A stretch of 15,373 nt of DNA from Actinomycetes bacterium (GTDB lineage: Bacteria; Actinomycetota; Actinomycetes; Actinomycetales; Microbacteriaceae), in NCBI GenBank assembly GCA_023386365.1, contig JAEWJX010000019.1, forward strand, positions 1 to 15,373, in the 5' to 3' direction. The position numbers were made by a program, and so were the translations under genes. Each line of letters begins with the position of its first letter. The first letter of the stretch is position 1. Below the pieces are notes generated by a model. That model searched no databases, was not told where the DNA came from, and was given only the letters and a program-made list of their open reading frames with translations. Below, in pieces: positions 13,012 through 15,373 of this stretch.

Positions 13012-14241
13012 TCAGCTAAGCGCGTCGAGCCAGGCGCGCTGCGCGGCCAGAGCCTCTTCGGCCTTCGTGATCCGCGCCTTGTCGCCCGCCTTCTGAGCCG
13101 CCGCCAGCTCGTCTTCCGCCTTCGCGATCGCCCCGTGCAGTTGGGCCGCAAAGCCGTCGGTACGGGCCTGCTTCTCGGGGTTCGAGGTGTTCCAGTGGTC
13201 GTCGTCGAGCTTGCGGACGGCCGCCTCGATCTTGCGCAGACGGTCCTCGACCGCGCGGACCTGGTCGCGCGGCACCTTGCCGATCTCGTCCCAGCGGCGC
13301 TGGATGTCGGTCAGGGTGGCGCGGGCCGCGACGCGGTCGGTTGCCTTCAGGAGCGGCTCCGCCTCGGCCAGGAGGGCGAGCTTGCCCTCGAGGTTCGCCG
13401 CGAACTCCACGTTGTCAGCGGCATCCGCCTCGGCCTTCGCGCCGTAGAGCACGTCGCCTGCGGCCTTGAAACGCGCCCAGAGCGCGTCGTCGACCTTCTT
13501 GCCGGCGCGGCCCGCGGCCTTCCACTCGTCGAGCAGTCGGCGGTAGTCGGGGATACCCGCGACACCCTTGCTCGCGAGGGCCTCGGCGCGCTCGACGAGC
13601 ACCTGCTTGCGGGTGCGGGCGTCTCGGTGGACGCTGTCGAGTTCGGAGAAGAACGCCTTGCGTGCCGTCTCGATCGTGGTGCGCGCCGCCCGGAATCGCT
13701 TCCAGAGTTCGTCGCCGTCCTTCTTCGGGATGCGCGGTCCGGTCTGCTGCGCGGACTGCCAGCGGGCGAAGAGCGCATCGAATTGTGCGGTCACCTGCTT
13801 CCACTGGGCCTTGGAGAGGTCCTGGGCTGCGAGGGCCTCCGCCTCGGCGACGAGCGCCTCGCGCTCCGCCACGGCATCCGCGACGGCCTGATGTGCTTCG
13901 GCCGTTTGCTTCTCGGTGGCTGCGCCGAGCGTCTCCGCGAGTCGCCCGAGCCGTTCCGCGAGGCCCTGGAGATCGCCGACGGCGTTCGCGGTGGGGATCG
14001 TGGGGGCGAGCGCGCTGACCGCCTTCGACACGTCCTGTGCGGGTGCGCCACCGCGGAGGCGCTGCTCGAGCAGGCCCACCTGCCCCTCGAGCTCGGCGAA
14101 CTTGCGTTCGTAGTACGCGAGAGCCTCTTCGGGTGTCGCGTCCGGATACTGACCGACGGCGCGTTCGCCCTCTGCCTCACGGACGTACACGGTGCCGTCT
14201 TCGTCGACGCGTCCCCACGGGGCCGACTGCTCGTCGCTCAC
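13012..14241 (-). CDS. DUF349 domain-containing coiled-coil protein
   Basis: A 409-residue, highly charged, mostly helical protein with no membrane segment. After an N-terminal region (1-45, GTVYVREAEGERAVGQYPDATPEEAL) and a coiled coil (about 45-135) it carries three DUF349-type repeats at about 135-200, 214-275 and 290-350, each marked by a Trp-containing helix and a Leu-Trp-x-Arg-Phe or equivalent turn (ELWKRFRAA, 178-186; ALWARFKAAGD, 253-263; RWDEIGKVPRD, 316-326). A final coiled coil (366-405) closes the protein. The family's function is not established; scaffold or RNA/DNA-associated roles have been suggested. The GTG start at 14241 has GGGAG 5 nt upstream. It lies 54 bp downstream of the cyclophilin gene on the same strand, so the two may be cotranscribed. 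DUF349 genes next to rel and a cyclophilin recur in actinobacteria. Confidence 0.9.
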   Translation of the reverse strand: MSDEQSAPWGRVDEDGTVYVREAEGERAVGQYPDATPEEALAYYERKFAELEGQVGLLEQRLRGGAPAQDVSKAVSALAPTIPTANAVGDLQGLAERLGRLAETLGAATEKQTAEAHQAVADAVAEREALVAEAEALAAQDLSKAQWKQVTAQFDALFARWQSAQQTGPRIPKKDGDELWKRFRAARTTIETARKAFFSELDSVHRDARTRKQVLVERAEALASKGVAGIPDYRRLLDEWKAAGRAGKKVDDALWARFKAAGDVLYGAKAEADAADNVEFAANLEGKLALLAEAEPLLKATDRVAARATLTDIQRRWDEIGKVPRDQVRAVEDRLRKIEAAVRKLDDDHWNTSNPEKQARTDGFAAQLHGAIAKAEDELAAAQKAGDKARITKAEEALAAQRAWLDALS

Positions 14242-14295
14242 TGGTCTCCCACCTCTGGTTTCAGTCCGGCTGCCTCGTGCCGGGCCCGTGCCAGC

Positions 14296-15090
14296 CTATT
14301 GCAGGGTGAGGCTCGTGATGGTGGTGGGAACCGCAGGAGCTCCCGTGCCATCCGAACCGACGGCGTCGGGATCGATCCCCGCGGACGTGATGTCGGCGAT
14401 CAGCTGGTCGAGCCCGCTGGTGACCGTCCCCACCACGGTGTACCCGCCGGCCGCATCCGCCGGGAGGGTGGTGTCGGCGGTGATGATGAAGAACTGGTGC
14501 CCGTTGCTGTACCCGTCGCCGCCGGCGCGTGCCATCGCGATCGTCCCTGCCGGGTAGACGCCGTCGGCGGGCGCGTTCTCGACGGGACCGTAGGAGAAGT
14601 CGGGGTCGGCGGCACCGGTGCCGTCGAGGGAGCCGCACTGGATGAACGAGAATCCGTCGGAGTTCGCCATCCGGTGGCAGGTCTTGCCGGGGTAGTACTC
14701 GTCCTGCATGTCGGCGATCCAGCCGGAGACCGCCTGCGGTGCGGCTGCGCCGTCGAGCGAGATCCCGAGGGCGACCGTGTCGTTGAAGACGAGTTCGCCC
14801 GTCCAGGTGCGCGCTTCGGCGAGTGCGGAGTCGGGGGCGCCGACGTTCAGATCTGCCTCGGCGCTGGGGGAGGCGCTGGGTTCGGGTGCCGGCATGCCGG
14901 GGCCGACGCTGAAGTACAGCACCTGAGTGGTGATCGCCAGGGCCGCCACGATGATGCCGCCCGCGACACCGAGGACGTTGTCTCGCCGCCGCCGCCGGCC
15001 CTGGGCCTCGTGGACCTCCTGGCGGGCCTGGTATGCGCGGAGGCGCTCGCGTGCCTCGCGCTGGTCGCGCTGCTGACGGTTCGAAGCCAC
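14296..15090 (-). CDS. Membrane-anchored cyclophilin-type peptidyl-prolyl isomerase
   Basis: A 264-residue protein likely to catalyse or assist proline isomerisation during folding of exported proteins. It has a charged cytoplasmic start with a run of five arginines (32-36), one membrane helix at about 38-61, a Pro/Ser-rich spacer (63-80) and a cyclophilin domain (about 95-262) outside the membrane. The CypA-like landmarks are R140 (CHRM), F149, Q151 and QFFI (199-202, after GH). The positions matching CypA Trp121 and His126 are not conserved (Y217 sits near the latter), common in divergent actinobacterial homologues. C138 and C152 flank the catalytic arginine loop and could form a disulfide. 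The GTG start at 15090 follows GAGAGGA. It is divergent from rarA. Activity is inferred from the family. Confidence 0.9.
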   Translation of the reverse strand: MASNRQQRDQREARERLRAYQARQEVHEAQGRRRRRDNVLGVAGGIIVAALAITTQVLYFSVGPGMPAPEPSASPSAEADLNVGAPDSALAEARTWTGELVFNDTVALGISLDGAAAPQAVSGWIADMQDEYYPGKTCHRMANSDGFSFIQCGSLDGTGAADPDFSYGPVENAPADGVYPAGTIAMARAGGDGYSNGHQFFIITADTTLPADAAGGYTVVGTVTSGLDQLIADITSAGIDPDAVGSDGTGAPAVPTTITSLTLQ

Positions 15091-15138
15091 TCGTGGTTCC
15101 TCTCAGACGGGGCGCGGATGCCGTCGCAGCCCAGGTCG

Positions 15139-15167
15139 ACTTTAGCCAGGCGGTCGGGGCGCTCCAA
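15139..15167 (-). promoter_or_regulatory. Promoter of the cyclophilin-DUF349 genes
   Basis: On the minus strand TTGGAG (15167-15162) and TAAAGT (15144-15139) are separated by 17 nt, a standard -35/-10 arrangement. Transcription would begin near 15132, giving a leader of about 40 nt with GAGAGGA before the GTG at 15090. This is the only place in the window where both elements are clear. Confidence 0.6.
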
Positions 15168-15200
15168 ACCGGCGGTGCGGGTGGCGTCGGATGCCCGGAA

Positions 15201-15206
15201 TAGCAT
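15201..15206 (+). promoter_or_regulatory. -10 box of rarA, leaderless type
   Basis: TAGCAT ends 6 nt before the rarA ATG (15213). There is no Shine-Dalgarno sequence between them (GGGCAG only), so the mRNA is probably leaderless or nearly so. Confidence 0.55.
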
Positions 15207-15212
15207 GGGCAG

Positions 15213-15373
15213 ATGACCGGCCAGCAGGGACTCCGCACGGGGTCGACCCCGCTGGCCGTCCGCATGCGGCCCACGTCGCTCGAGGAGGTCGCCGGGCAAC
15301 GCCATCTCCTGACCCCCGGATCGCCCCTCGGGGGGGGGGCGCGCGGCGGGGCGGGGGGGGGGGGGGGGGGGGG
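15213..15373 (+). CDS. rarA: Replication-associated recombination protein A, N-terminal fragment
   Basis: The first 39 codons encode the start of RarA/MgsA, an AAA+ ATPase of the clamp-loader family acting at stalled replication forks. The readable segment ends at L39 (15329) and contains PLAVRMRPTSLEEVAGQRHLL (13-33), the typical lead-in to the AAA+ core; Walker A would lie just beyond the window. From 15330 the sequence is a poly-G-rich artefact and codons after L39 (Gly and Ala only) should not be trusted. RarA here is consistent with the usual actinobacterial order of cyclophilin, DUF349 and rel genes nearby. Confidence 0.85.
   Translation, partial: MTGQQGLRTGSTPLAVRMRPTSLEEVAGQRHLLTPGSPLGGGARGGAGGGGGG
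15330..15373. other. Poly-G tail at the sequence end, probable artefact
   Basis: The last 44 bases contain only G and C, nearly all G, ending in an unbroken run of 21 G. They replace rarA coding sequence after codon 39. This is the pattern left by no-signal cycles in two-colour sequencing or by a failed contig end, not by genomic DNA. Confidence 0.85.

Noticed and set aside
12967..15216. A 749-codon open frame on the plus strand opposite DUF349 and cyclophilin genes
   Set aside because: It is the antisense shadow of two well-supported minus-strand genes, with Arg/Gly/Val-rich composition and no family motif.

Overview
The window is a G+C-rich, densely packed chromosomal segment of an actinobacterium, most likely a member of Microbacteriaceae close to Microbacterium. 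This rests on protein style (RFKD-type Rel, actinobacterial SecD/SecF, PdxS/PdxT pathway), GTG starts, TAnnnT -10 boxes placed directly in front of start codons, and a gene order typical of that family. It is almost all housekeeping. I see no phage, insertion sequence, CRISPR array, rRNA or tRNA gene.

Layout. Positions 1-106 (minus) are the first 35 or so codons of an argR-like arginine repressor gene. They are joined by a G/C-only tract (104-160) to the start of a HIT-family (Ap4A phosphorylase-like) gene, and this join looks artificial. Next come pdxY (minus) and, divergent from it, pdxS-pdxT: vitamin B6 salvage beside de novo PLP synthesis. A small unrecognised two-helix membrane protein follows, then yebC, then ruvC-ruvA-ruvB (Holliday junction processing), then yajC-secD-secF (Sec translocon accessory complex), then the bifunctional (p)ppGpp enzyme rel. 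On the minus strand, reading back towards rel, lie a membrane-anchored cyclophilin, a DUF349 coiled-coil protein and an AbiEi-like protein whose 3' end overlaps that of rel. Divergent from the cyclophilin, rarA begins at 15213 and runs off the window into a poly-G tail (15330-15373) that is almost certainly a sequencing or assembly artefact.

Gene joins are tight: pdxS/pdxT overlap 11 nt, ruvA/ruvB share ATGA, secD/secF share TGATG, and yajC/secD are 3 nt apart. There is no intergenic stretch over 300 bases. The most interesting signals are regulatory. Four genes (HIT, pdxS, ruvA, rarA) have a TAGnnT box 6-7 nt before the start codon, predicting leaderless mRNAs. Three 9-bp direct repeats abut the pdxS -10 box. 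A perfect 12-bp inverted repeat brackets the rel -10 box, with the rel ribosome binding site in its right arm. I found no convincing previously undescribed multi-gene system.
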